Assembly (NCBI GenBank): GCA_937915755.1
Contig: CALGGR010000030.1
Location: forward strand, 1-24,870
Reading direction: 5' to 3'
DNA: 24,870 nucleotides
DNA from: an uncultured Fretibacterium sp.
GTDB lineage: Bacteria > Synergistota > Synergistia > Synergistales > Aminobacteriaceae
Shown: positions 1 through 7,937 of the stretch, piece after piece
Numbering within the stretch: position 1 is the stretch's first letter
How the letters are laid out: every line of letters starts with the position of its first letter
Translations under genes and position numbers: made by a program
Notes under the pieces: model-generated
The model's input: the letters and a program-made list of their open reading frames with translations, nothing else
Database searches by the model: none
What the model was told of the DNA's origin: nothing

Positions 1-399
1 GGGGGGGGGTACTTTTCCGATGACATTTCTAAATGTGTATATGACGGCGGCACTGTTACCTACGTCAGCATTTAATGCGCTGTATACATGGGCTTCAAGG
101 AGATAATTCTTCTTGGAGTGGATCACTCATTCGCAAGAGAAAAGACAAAGGACGGAAAGATGATAATCAACAACAAAATCAAGAATCACTTTCAAAATTA
201 TCAGACCGATGATTTCTGGGGCAATGGTCAGAAAGATGAGGAGGCTGTAGTTTTCCCGTTGGATTTCGCTACGGACGCTTTTATTACTGCCAGGCATTAC
301 GCTGATGAACACGGCGTTAGAATCTTGAATGCTACGAGGGGCGGCAAACTTGAAGTATTCGAGAGAGTTAATTTCGATACACTTTTCAGCAAGAAATGA
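1..399 (+). pseudogene. MptE-like/DUF115 gene, 5'-truncated and interrupted by TAA
   Basis: Frame 1 reads a continuous family-like sequence from the first bases: FSDDISKCVYDGGTVTYVSI, then TAA at 73-75, then CAVYMGFKEIILLGVDHSF. In related proteins this position normally carries Gln (pattern VTY-x-x-x-Q-x-A-x-YMGF), so a single C-to-T change of CAA to TAA explains the stop. Homology continues without a shift on both sides, so this is a nonsense change and not a frameshift. The 5' end lies outside the window, and the first nine bases are all G, which may be an end artefact. The interruption could be a sequencing error, a strain polymorphism or real gene decay; the sequence alone cannot decide. 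Confidence 0.6.
88..399 (+). CDS. C-terminal part of MptE-like (DUF115) glycan-locus protein
   Basis: This is the portion left open after the internal stop, 103 residues from an ATG that is probably just an internal Met of the YMGF motif. The start shows the family's hallmark strand-turn GFKEIILLGVDHSF, and the end shows the typical closing motif NATRGGKLEVFERVNFDTLF. The family (6-hydroxymethylpterin diphosphokinase MptE-like, PF01973) includes archaeal pterin kinases and many bacterial proteins of surface-glycan and flagellin-glycosylation loci. Here the next gene is a capsule-type glycosyltransferase, so a glycan role is more likely than a pterin role; this is inference. The stop TGA overlaps the next start (ATGA at 396-399), indicating translational coupling. 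No Shine-Dalgarno precedes the ATG at 88, so independent expression is doubtful. Confidence 0.6.
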   Translation: MGFKEIILLGVDHSFAREKTKDGKMIINNKIKNHFQNYQTDDFWGNGQKDEEAVVFPLDFATDAFITARHYADEHGVRILNATRGGKLEVFERVNFDTLFSKK

Positions 400-1301
400 A
401 GATTTCACGATTTATAGAGCTTTATAAAATTTTTGGTTCGGGAATTGCATGGAGTGCTGCGGCAGCATCAAGGTTCAAACGTGCAGCAACTCCCTTGAAG
501 CAAAGACAGGTCTTAAAATATCTCAAGGAGAATTACAGCGACTTTATTTCCAATTATAAGTCAGAAACATCGAACCAGACTGAGAATTCTGGAGTAATCT
601 GGACTATGTGGTGGCAGGGTGAGCAGAATTTACCGGAAGTCGTAAGAATGTGCATTGCAAGCATAAAACATCACAAGGGTTCTCATCCTCTGAAAATTAT
701 CACCAAGTACAATTACAACGACTATATAAAATTGCCGGATTATATTCTTGAGAAAGTAAACTCAGGAGCTATAACACTCACTCATTTTTCGGACATTGTG
801 AGATTCTATCTGTTGTATGAATATGGAGGGCTTTGGCTGGATTCGACGATTTTTGTTACGAATGGAATCCCGGAAAATATCTTCGAGCTTGATTATTACA
901 CTGTGAAGCGGCCATTCCTGCAGAGGAAATACGACATCGTCCAGAACAAGTGGACAAACTTTTTGCACGCCTCCAAGAAGGGAAATCTCTTGTGCAAGTT
1001 CGTCCTGAATTTCTTTCTGGAATACTGGAAAACTCAAACTTGCCTGATTGATTATTTCCTGATTGATTACGCTATTTATATAGCTTACACGGAGCTTCCT
1101 GAGTGCAGAGACATTTTAGATTCTGTGCCTATGGTGGATTGCGATCTATACAAACTTGAAAGCCTCTTGAACAAAAAATGGAGCCTTGAAACTTTTCATG
1201 CAGTAGAAGAAAATACTCATTTCTCAAAGCTGACATACAAACATCATTTTCTGAAACATATATTCGGCCATGAGACTTTTTACGGGCATTTGAGCAGTTA
1301 A
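396..1301 (+). CDS. Capsular polysaccharide synthesis-type glycosyltransferase (Caps_synth, GT32-like)
   Basis: A 301-residue protein that probably transfers a sugar from a nucleotide donor onto a surface polysaccharide or glycan at the cytoplasmic face of the membrane. It shows the Caps_synth (PF05704) order of motifs: IWTMWWQGEQNLPEVV near residue 68, a TLTHFSDIVRFYLLYEYGGLWLDST block at about 128-151 containing the short acidic donor/metal site (LWLDST), then a conserved aromatic-rich C-terminal half. Length fits the family. The ATG overlaps the TGA of the upstream DUF115 gene by four bases, so both belong to one glycan operon that starts outside the window. It ends convergently with the large secreted-protein gene. 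Acceptor and donor cannot be told from sequence. Confidence 0.85.
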   Translation: MKISRFIELYKIFGSGIAWSAAAASRFKRAATPLKQRQVLKYLKENYSDFISNYKSETSNQTENSGVIWTMWWQGEQNLPEVVRMCIASIKHHKGSHPLKIITKYNYNDYIKLPDYILEKVNSGAITLTHFSDIVRFYLLYEYGGLWLDSTIFVTNGIPENIFELDYYTVKRPFLQRKYDIVQNKWTNFLHASKKGNLLCKFVLNFFLEYWKTQTCLIDYFLIDYAIYIAYTELPECRDILDSVPMVDCDLYKLESLLNKKWSLETFHAVEENTHFSKLTYKHHFLKHIFGHETFYGHLSS

Positions 1302-1313
1302 TGTCCTTGCCGC

Positions 1314-1345
1314 AAAAAAAGACGACCCCGTTTAGCGAGGCCGTC
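1314..1345 (-). terminator. Rho-independent terminator of the LRR-Ig protein gene
   Basis: On the minus strand a 10-bp stem (1345-1336 with 1330-1321, including two G-U pairs) closes a short loop and is followed by seven T residues (complement of 1314-1320). On the plus strand the same stem has two A-C mismatches and a weaker T run, so it serves mainly the minus-strand gene, though it may also help stop the convergent glycosyltransferase transcript. Confidence 0.75.
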
Positions 1346-1362
1346 CGTGTTTTCTGTTACTG

Positions 1363-4300
1363 CTAGTCCTTGATTTTGACCGCGACGATCGGCTCGTAGA
1401 TGATGCCCGGTTCAAGCCATGCTGAGACCGTTACCGTGTAAGTCTCAGGCACTCTCTCGATGGTTTCACCCTCTTCGTCAAGGAACACCGCATTTTCCGC
1501 GTCGTTCTCATCGTCCTCACCGTTCGGGAACGAATGCCACACAAGCAGTCCGCCCTCTGGAGCATTCACATCGAGTGAGACAGTGAACTCATACATTCCA
1601 GCTTCCTCGACTTCCAATGCAGGAAGAACAGCCGCAATCACTTCATCATTGCCGGCGATTACTGCGAGAGTTTCCGCCGTGAGTTCACCGCGCTCATGAT
1701 AGGCCACACCGTTCTCGAACTCAGGAGCTTCCGGCTCTTCAGGCTCTTCCGGTTTGTCCGTAGCTGGTTCGGCAGGATTTATCGTGATGTAGAACACACG
1801 AGTGCTCTTGTAGGAAGCCTTGTTCACGTTCTCGACTTTCACAGTGATCTTGAAGTTAGTCCCAGCTTCTTCGGGCACTCCCTCAATGACCCCTGAGTCC
1901 TCGTCAAGCCTAAGACCCTCAGGCATATCACCCGTGTATGACCACAAAACTTCAGCAGTCGCCGGTGAGAACTTGAGCTGGTACGAGTACCTTTTGCCGA
2001 CAGTACCGTCAGGAATATCTCCGACCGCTGTCGTGATTTTGGGCTTCACGGCCTTGATGGTCATCTTTATTCCTTTGCCGGCCGTCTGGTCATCGCCTGA
2101 GCCGTTCTCGACTGTTACCTGAATCTTGCTGTTGAACGCTCCCTCAGGTGTCCCGGTGATTGTGCATTCCTCGCCCGTCTCGTTGGTCGTGTAGTCCAAA
2201 CCGTCAGGCAAATCCTCGAAGTACCATGTCAGAGGCGTTACACCCGTCGCTTTCAGTACCGACTTGTACGGTTCGCCTTCAGTGCCCTTCTTGAACGAGC
2301 CTTTAATCTTCGGCACTACTCCCTTGACAACCAGCGTGAACTCCTCTGAAAGCTCGACAGCTCCATTGCTGGCCGAAATCGTCAGATCGAACTCGCCCGC
2401 TTCAGTCGGTTTGCCGGAGAATTTGCCTTTGTCGAACTTCACTCCGTCTGGAAGATCACCCTCGATTCCCCAAACCGTAGGCTTCATGTCTTTCACTTTC
2501 AGCGTGAAACTGTACTTCTTGTTCCACTTCGCTTCTTTCAAAGCATCGCTCTTGAACTCAGGAGTCTTTGCGACAACCTTCAGGCTTATCTGCTTTGCCT
2601 TTGAAGAGCCTGCTGAGTTCGTTGCGACTACGTTGAACTTGAACGTCGTTGCCTTGCTCGTGTCAACCCTTCCGGTAATCTCGCCGTCCTCCGTGAGTTC
2701 CAGTCCCTTCGGAAGCGAATCAGGCTCTGCCAGCGACCACTTAAGGCCTGTTCCAGTTGCCTCAAGGAAGTAACTGTATTCCTCGTCCTGGTATGCGTCA
2801 GGAATCTTCGACGACTTCACTTCTGGGAGACTCACTGTCTCGTTAGGCTTGTCGTTAACCTTGAGCGTCAAGTTAACATAGTCCGTACCTGCCTTGTTCT
2901 TAGCTTTCACGACGATGTTGAACGTCCCGGAAGCTGTGGGAGTTCCCCTGAGCACTCCGTCAGGCGTGAACGTGAAGCCCTGAAGCGTCTTGAACGTTGC
3001 TGTCCAAGTTATGTCCTTCCCCTCAGCGGTAAAGTGGACATTGTATTCCTCGCCAACCGTCGCATCCGAAAGCTCGTCTGTCGTGATCTTGGGCGGGTTG
3101 ACCTTGTTGCTCTCAGCTATTGTCAGCGTGTACTCCTTCGTGTCATTGCCTGCAGAGTTCTCAGTCGTTACAACGACCGTGAAATTACCGCCAACTTTCG
3201 GAACACCAGTCAGCTTGCCCGATGCGTTCAGCGAAAGCCCGTCAGGAAGCCCCGTTGCCGCCCATGTGATTGGTGATGAGCCTTCAGCATCAAGTGTAGC
3301 GTTGTAGATATCGCCGTTTGTGCCGTTCGGAAGCGAGGCCGTCTTTATCGTCGGGGCAGTTACTTCGGCCACCGTCGTCTTCACTTTCAGCGTGAACTTC
3401 CGCGAGTCCTTGCCCCCAGAGTTCGAGGCCGTTACAGTGAACGTAAACTCGCCGGACTCCTTTGGAGTTGTCCCTGTAATGTCGCCGGTCTCTGAGTCAA
3501 TCTCAAGCCAACGTGGATTCCCTGACATGCTCCAAGTTATAGGAGCTGTGCCAGTTGCCTCGATATGCTTGTCAACATCAGTGTTATGCTCGTAAGTTCC
3601 CAAGTCCTGAGCCGATGTTATTGACGGAACCTGAATATTGCTCTCAACCGTCATCGATAAGCCCCTTGAGACACTTCCGACCTCATTCGTCGCACTCACG
3701 AGGAACGTATATTTCCCTGCCTTCGTCAGCGTTCCAGAGAGAAGCCCGGAGCTGTCAACAACGAGACCGTCAGGAAGAGTCCCATCCGTCTTCAGCCACG
3801 TTATCGGTGTTGTACCTGTTGCCTCAAGCTGGATCGAGACTTCCTCGCCAACCTTGAATGTTCCGAGATTCTTGGCCGTCGTGATGACTGGTGATACCGG
3901 CCTTGTCGGTGCAGGCACTATCGGTTCAGGGACAGGCTCAGGAGTCAAGTCAACACTCCACGCTGTCATGATGATTCCGGCCTCGTTGAGCGTAATGTCG
4001 TTTGAGCCGGATACCTTCACCGCAGGAGCTTCGAGTCCGTCAACATCGCTCGCCTCTTTCACCTTCGACGTGTCCGAAACAGTGATCTTCGCGCCATCGT
4101 CAACGTCAAGTTCCCAGTTCGCGGGAAGATGAATTGTCAGGTTCGCCGGGAAATCGCCGTTAATCTTGAAGGAATGGCCGTTGTTATCACCGTCAAAGTT
4201 CCACGACATACCAATCCCGACTGAGCTGCTGCATTCCACATTCAACGTCCCGCCAGCAACTTCCCACTTCGTCGTCTCGAATGCTTCAGGTTCAGGGTCA

Positions 4301-5967
4301 ACTGGCTCAGGGTCAACTGGTGCAGAAGGCTCCTCAACAACGAGCTTGAGTTCCTTTGAATCAGCTCCGCCAGTGTTCTCAGCGGTTACTTTCACGGTGA
4401 ACGTCCCCGATTCTGTCGGAGTGCCCGTGATTTTCCCCGTCAATGAGTCGAGTTCGAGTCCTGCTGGAAGTCCCTCAACAGTCCACTTCACCTGCTCATC
4501 ACTCGTTGCGGAAAGCTCCGCCGAATAGCCCTCGCCCAGTTTCGCGTCAGGAAGGCTCTCCGTCGTTATGACAGGCTTTGCGACGATACTTACACTCGCA
4601 ATCGTGAGCGTGAAGTCCTTTGCCGCGCTATCGAAGTCATTTGTCGCCGTTACCGTGAGCTTGAATGACCCGGCCGCTGTCGGAGTTCCCGCGATTTTGC
4701 CGTCTTTGAACTCCAGACCTTCAGGAAGTTCGCCCTCAACCGTCCATGCGATTGGCTTCTCACCGTTTGCCTCGAACTCGAACGAATAGGGAACATCGAC
4801 TGTCCCCGAAGGAAGCGACGATGTCGTGATGACAGGGCTTGCTCCGGAGGCGATTGTTACGCCCATATAACGCTTTGATTCGTCCTTGCTGAACTTCGAG
4901 TCGTAGTCGTAGTAGACAGAGGCGGGGGAGACATCGAACGTCAAAATCCAAGTGTCGGAATCGTAGGCAGGCTCGATGAGATCTCCGTTAGTATCTTTGC
5001 CGTAAACACTTCCGCCGACAATATTCTTGACGTTTGTGCCGATATAATCCCTGAGACTGACTACATACTTGCCGTTGCTCGGGGTCACTGTGAGACCGTC
5101 GATGTTCTGGGGCGAGCAGTTGTAATCCGAGTTATATATGTTCGTGTTGTTCTCAACGTCCAGCACGGTGAGGCGGTTGTTGTTGCAGTAAAACTCATTG
5201 AGGCTGGCATTGTTGCTGACATCGAGGGCGGTTATGTGGTTGTACGAACAGTTGAACTCCCTGAGCACAGGATTTCCGCTTACATCAAGAACCGGAAGGA
5301 GGTTGTTTTGTGTGTAGAGATAATACAGAAGCTCGCAGTTCTTGACGTTCAGGGAAGTCAGCTTGTTGTTGTTGCACTCGACTCTCTCGACTTCCGTGCA
5401 TGAGCTGAGGTCTAAGCCTGTGATTGCGTTGCTGTAGCAATAAAGGTACTTCAGCGATACGCAGTCCTTGAGGTTGAGGCTAGTCAGCTTGTTTCCGTCG
5501 CAATGAAGGTATTTCAGCGATGAACAGCCTGTTAGGTTTAGGCTGGTTACTCCGCTTTCATTGCAGTATAGCGTCTCGAGAGCTGAACACCCGCTCAGGT
5601 TGATTGTGGCAAGCCTTCGGTCTGTAGCACCGGAGCAGTTTACCTCACGTAACGACGTAAGGCCGCCCACATCAAGCTCCGTGAGTCTGTCGCCGTAACA
5701 GTACAAACCTTCAAGCGATGTCAGATACTTGATGCCCTGAAGTGATCTCAGCCCGTCGCCCTTATGGACGATGCTCACTGTTTTTGCCGCGAGTATCTCG
5801 TTGTTGCTGAGGATATTGTCAGCATTGGTGTCGAAATGCTCTTTGACGTAGTTCCTGAACGTCGAATCCGGGAAGTTGGTCTCGTTGATCTGGACGATAG
5901 CCATTCCCGCCGAAGCTGAACCTGCGATGAAGATACAGGCCAGCATGAAAACGAAAATTCTGCGCAT
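1363..5967 (-). CDS. Secreted LRR plus multi-Ig (He_PIG-like) surface protein
   Basis: A 1534-residue exported protein, probably an adhesin or surface-displayed binding protein. Residues 1-20 form a signal peptide (MRRIFVFMLACIFIAGSASA). Residues 28-65 resemble the cap of gut-bacterial LRR proteins (NFPDSTFRNYVKEHF) with an EF-hand-like DTNADNILSNNE segment. Residues about 80-275 hold roughly nine 21-residue leucine-rich repeats of type LxxLxCxxNxLTxLDVS, many with Cys. From about 378 to 1410 there are ten putative Ig domains, each about 80-90 residues and recognisable by P-x-ITT, PITW, LPxGL, GTP and NxxG landmarks. A separate beta-rich segment (about 550-690), flanked by Pro/Glu linkers, sits between domains 2 and 3. 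A last domain of about 110 residues follows a PEEPEEPEAPE linker. No sorting tail is visible. The ribosome binding site AAGGAGGAA (complement of 5976-5984) lies 8 bases upstream and supports this start. Ligand unknown. Confidence 0.85.
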   Translation of the reverse strand: MRRIFVFMLACIFIAGSASAGMAIVQINETNFPDSTFRNYVKEHFDTNADNILSNNEILAAKTVSIVHKGDGLRSLQGIKYLTSLEGLYCYGDRLTELDVGGLTSLREVNCSGATDRRLATINLSGCSALETLYCNESGVTSLNLTGCSSLKYLHCDGNKLTSLNLKDCVSLKYLYCYSNAITGLDLSSCTEVERVECNNNKLTSLNVKNCELLYYLYTQNNLLPVLDVSGNPVLREFNCSYNHITALDVSNNASLNEFYCNNNRLTVLDVENNTNIYNSDYNCSPQNIDGLTVTPSNGKYVVSLRDYIGTNVKNIVGGSVYGKDTNGDLIEPAYDSDTWILTFDVSPASVYYDYDSKFSKDESKRYMGVTIASGASPVITTSSLPSGTVDVPYSFEFEANGEKPIAWTVEGELPEGLEFKDGKIAGTPTAAGSFKLTVTATNDFDSAAKDFTLTIASVSIVAKPVITTESLPDAKLGEGYSAELSATSDEQVKWTVEGLPAGLELDSLTGKITGTPTESGTFTVKVTAENTGGADSKELKLVVEEPSAPVDPEPVDPEPEAFETTKWEVAGGTLNVECSSSVGIGMSWNFDGDNNGHSFKINGDFPANLTIHLPANWELDVDDGAKITVSDTSKVKEASDVDGLEAPAVKVSGSNDITLNEAGIIMTAWSVDLTPEPVPEPIVPAPTRPVSPVITTAKNLGTFKVGEEVSIQLEATGTTPITWLKTDGTLPDGLVVDSSGLLSGTLTKAGKYTFLVSATNEVGSVSRGLSMTVESNIQVPSITSAQDLGTYEHNTDVDKHIEATGTAPITWSMSGNPRWLEIDSETGDITGTTPKESGEFTFTVTASNSGGKDSRKFTLKVKTTVAEVTAPTIKTASLPNGTNGDIYNATLDAEGSSPITWAATGLPDGLSLNASGKLTGVPKVGGNFTVVVTTENSAGNDTKEYTLTIAESNKVNPPKITTDELSDATVGEEYNVHFTAEGKDITWTATFKTLQGFTFTPDGVLRGTPTASGTFNIVVKAKNKAGTDYVNLTLKVNDKPNETVSLPEVKSSKIPDAYQDEEYSYFLEATGTGLKWSLAEPDSLPKGLELTEDGEITGRVDTSKATTFKFNVVATNSAGSSKAKQISLKVVAKTPEFKSDALKEAKWNKKYSFTLKVKDMKPTVWGIEGDLPDGVKFDKGKFSGKPTEAGEFDLTISASNGAVELSEEFTLVVKGVVPKIKGSFKKGTEGEPYKSVLKATGVTPLTWYFEDLPDGLDYTTNETGEECTITGTPEGAFNSKIQVTVENGSGDDQTAGKGIKMTIKAVKPKITTAVGDIPDGTVGKRYSYQLKFSPATAEVLWSYTGDMPEGLRLDEDSGVIEGVPEEAGTNFKITVKVENVNKASYKSTRVFYITINPAEPATDKPEEPEEPEAPEFENGVAYHERGELTAETLAVIAGNDEVIAAVLPALEVEEAGMYEFTVSLDVNAPEGGLLVWHSFPNGEDDENDAENAVFLDEEGETIERVPETYTVTVSAWLEPGIIYEPIVAVKIKD

Positions 5968-6019
5968 GATTGAAATTCCTCCTTAAATATGAATTTACGC
6001 GGTTATTGTAGTAAATGAT

Positions 6020-6047
6020 ATTTTACTGCAATATTGTGATAATTCAA
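6020..6047 (-). promoter_or_regulatory. Candidate sigma-70 promoter for the LRR-Ig gene
   Basis: Minus-strand TTGAAT (complement of 6042-6047), a 16-base spacer, and TAAAAT (complement of 6020-6025). The -10 matches 5 of 6 consensus bases and lies about 55 bases before the start codon. The interval is AT-rich, so a chance match is possible. Confidence 0.4.
6035..6043 (+). promoter_or_regulatory. Candidate extended -10 promoter for lepA
   Basis: TGTGATAAT fits an extended -10 element (TGn plus GATAAT) about 40 bases upstream of the lepA start. No good -35 is visible. It overlaps the minus-strand promoter candidate in the 117-base divergent interval. Confidence 0.25.
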
Positions 6048-6084
6048 TGGATAATGGTGATATTATTTTCGTCGAGGTGAAACG

Positions 6085-7887
6085 ATGAATAATATCCGAA
6101 ACTTTTGCATAATAGCCCACATAGATCACGGGAAATCGACGCTTGCCGACAGACTTCTCGAAGCCACAGGAACAATCCAGTCCCGCGACATGAAAGCTCA
6201 AATCCTCGACTCCCTTTCGCTCGAACGAGAACGCGGAATCACAATCAAGCTCGTACCCGTAAGAATGGATTACACCGCCCAAGACGGAAAGAATTACATT
6301 CTCAACCTCATAGACACGCCCGGCCATGTTGATTTTGCCTACGAAGTATCACGTTCACTCGCCGCGTGTGAGGGGGCATTGCTTGTTGTTGACGCGACGC
6401 AAGGGGTTGAAGCTCAGACCGTCGCAAACGCATATCAGGCCATCGAGCAGAATCTCGAAATCCTCCCCGTAATCAACAAGATTGACCTCCCTTCAGCAAG
6501 ACCCAACAACGCAAAGCAGGAGATTTCAGACGTTGTTGGCCTCGATGCCTCCGACGCGGTTTTGACGAGCGCAAAGACTGGCGAGGGTATCCCGGAAATT
6601 CTTGAGCGTATCGTGAAGGACGTTCCAGCTCCAACAGGCGACCCTGATGCTCCGTTGCAGGCTCTAATCTTCGACTCAGTGTATGACAACTACAGGGGAG
6701 TAATCTGCTACATACGTGTCGTTAATGGGAGTGTCAAGGCCGGGCAGAATATAATGTTCATGTCGAACGGTATCACTTACCCTGTCAGCGAGGCGGGAGT
6801 CTTCAAGCCCGGATTCACACCCGTGAACGAACTCAAGGCCGGAGAGGTCGGCTACATTACGGCGAGCATTAAGACATTAGCTGAGGCACAGGTCGGCGAC
6901 ACTATCACTGACGCAAGCAACCCTTCAAGCTCACCATTGCCTGGCTACAAGAAGGTGAAGAGCGTTGTGTTCTGCGGATTCTATCCTGTTGAACGCGACA
7001 ATTACCCGCAGTTGAGGGACGCGCTGGAGAAGCTGTGCTTGAATGACTCGGCTGTAACGTATGAGCCTGAAAGCTCGGAGGCATTGGGATTCGGATTCAG
7101 GTGCGGCTTCTTGGGGCTTCTTCACATGGACGTGGTGAGGGAGAGGCTGAGGGAAGAATACGGCGTTGAACTTGTTGCGACTGCCCCGAACGTAATATAT
7201 GAAGTTGTGAAGACATCGGGGGAGATTATAGAGGCGCACAGACCTTCAGATTTTCCTGACCCTTCGGAGATTCAGGAGATACGAGAGCCTTACATAAAGC
7301 TGTCGGTATTCATGCCGTCGGAATTTACGGGACGAGTGATGCAGCTTGTGCAGGACAAACGCGGAACGTATAAGTCGATGGATTACATTACGCCTGAACG
7401 TGTGAGGCTGATATACGAGATGCCTCTGTCGGAATTTATCGTTGACTTCCACGACAAACTGAAGTCTCAGACGAGGGGGTATGCGTCGCTTGACTATGAG
7501 CTTGTTGGACTTAGGGCGAGCGAGCTTGTGAGGGTTGATATTCTCGTGAACGGCGAGGCTGCTGATGCTTTCTCGTTCATATGCCACAAGGACGCAGCAT
7601 ATAATCGCGGTCATGCAGTCGTAACGAAATTGAAGGAGCTAATCCCTTCGCAGCTATTCGAGATTCCGATTCAGGCATCAATAGGCCGCCGCGTAATCGT
7701 GAGGGTGAATGTCCGCGCACTGAGGAAGGACGTACTCGCTAAATGTTACGGCGGGGACATAACGCGAAAACGCAAGCTCTTGGAGAAGCAGAAAGAGGGA
7801 AAGAAGCGAATGAAGCAGATCGGGAAGGTATCGATTCCTCAAGAGGCGTTCTTGGCGTTTATGCAGGTTGACACTGGCGAGAAGTGA
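6085..7887 (+). CDS. lepA: Elongation factor 4 (LepA), ribosome back-translocase GTPase
   Basis: A 600-residue translational GTPase of normal family length. It binds the ribosome and affects translocation and ribosome assembly, especially under stress; it is cytosolic or membrane-associated. G1 motif AHIDHGKS at 11-18, switch I region ERERGITIK at 47-55, G3 DTPGH at 77-81, G4 NKID at 131-134. Domain II, the LepA-specific EF-G-like domains III and V (GFRCGFLGLLHMDVV), and the C-terminal region rich in Lys/Arg (KRKLLEKQKEGKKRMKQIG) follow in the usual order. Starts at ATG 6085 with GAGGTG at 6074-6079. It is monocistronic here, divergent from the LRR-Ig gene and convergent with flagellin. Confidence 0.97.
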   Translation: MNNIRNFCIIAHIDHGKSTLADRLLEATGTIQSRDMKAQILDSLSLERERGITIKLVPVRMDYTAQDGKNYILNLIDTPGHVDFAYEVSRSLAACEGALLVVDATQGVEAQTVANAYQAIEQNLEILPVINKIDLPSARPNNAKQEISDVVGLDASDAVLTSAKTGEGIPEILERIVKDVPAPTGDPDAPLQALIFDSVYDNYRGVICYIRVVNGSVKAGQNIMFMSNGITYPVSEAGVFKPGFTPVNELKAGEVGYITASIKTLAEAQVGDTITDASNPSSSPLPGYKKVKSVVFCGFYPVERDNYPQLRDALEKLCLNDSAVTYEPESSEALGFGFRCGFLGLLHMDVVRERLREEYGVELVATAPNVIYEVVKTSGEIIEAHRPSDFPDPSEIQEIREPYIKLSVFMPSEFTGRVMQLVQDKRGTYKSMDYITPERVRLIYEMPLSEFIVDFHDKLKSQTRGYASLDYELVGLRASELVRVDILVNGEAADAFSFICHKDAAYNRGHAVVTKLKELIPSQLFEIPIQASIGRRVIVRVNVRALRKDVLAKCYGGDITRKRKLLEKQKEGKKRMKQIGKVSIPQEAFLAFMQVDTGEK

Positions 7888-7890
7888 GGA

Positions 7891-7926
7891 GAAAAAGATT
7901 GCCCCCTTCATTCACGGAGAGGGCAA
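7891..7926 (-). terminator. Rho-independent terminator of the flagellin gene
   Basis: On the minus strand TTGCCCTC (7926-7919) pairs with GGGGGCAA (7906-7899) over a 12-base loop, followed by TCTTTTTC. It lies directly after the flagellin stop and between two convergent genes. Confidence 0.75.
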
Positions 7927-7937
7927 CGAATTACACG

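Noticed and set aside
1..9. Run of nine G at the window start as a biological G tract
   Set aside because: A G homopolymer at the very end of a sequence is a common sequencing or assembly artefact and has no context here.
1460..4789. Several long plus-strand open frames of 60-169 codons
   Set aside because: They lie antisense to the LRR-Ig gene, lack Shine-Dalgarno sites and show no family motifs; they arise from the repetitive codon use of that gene.
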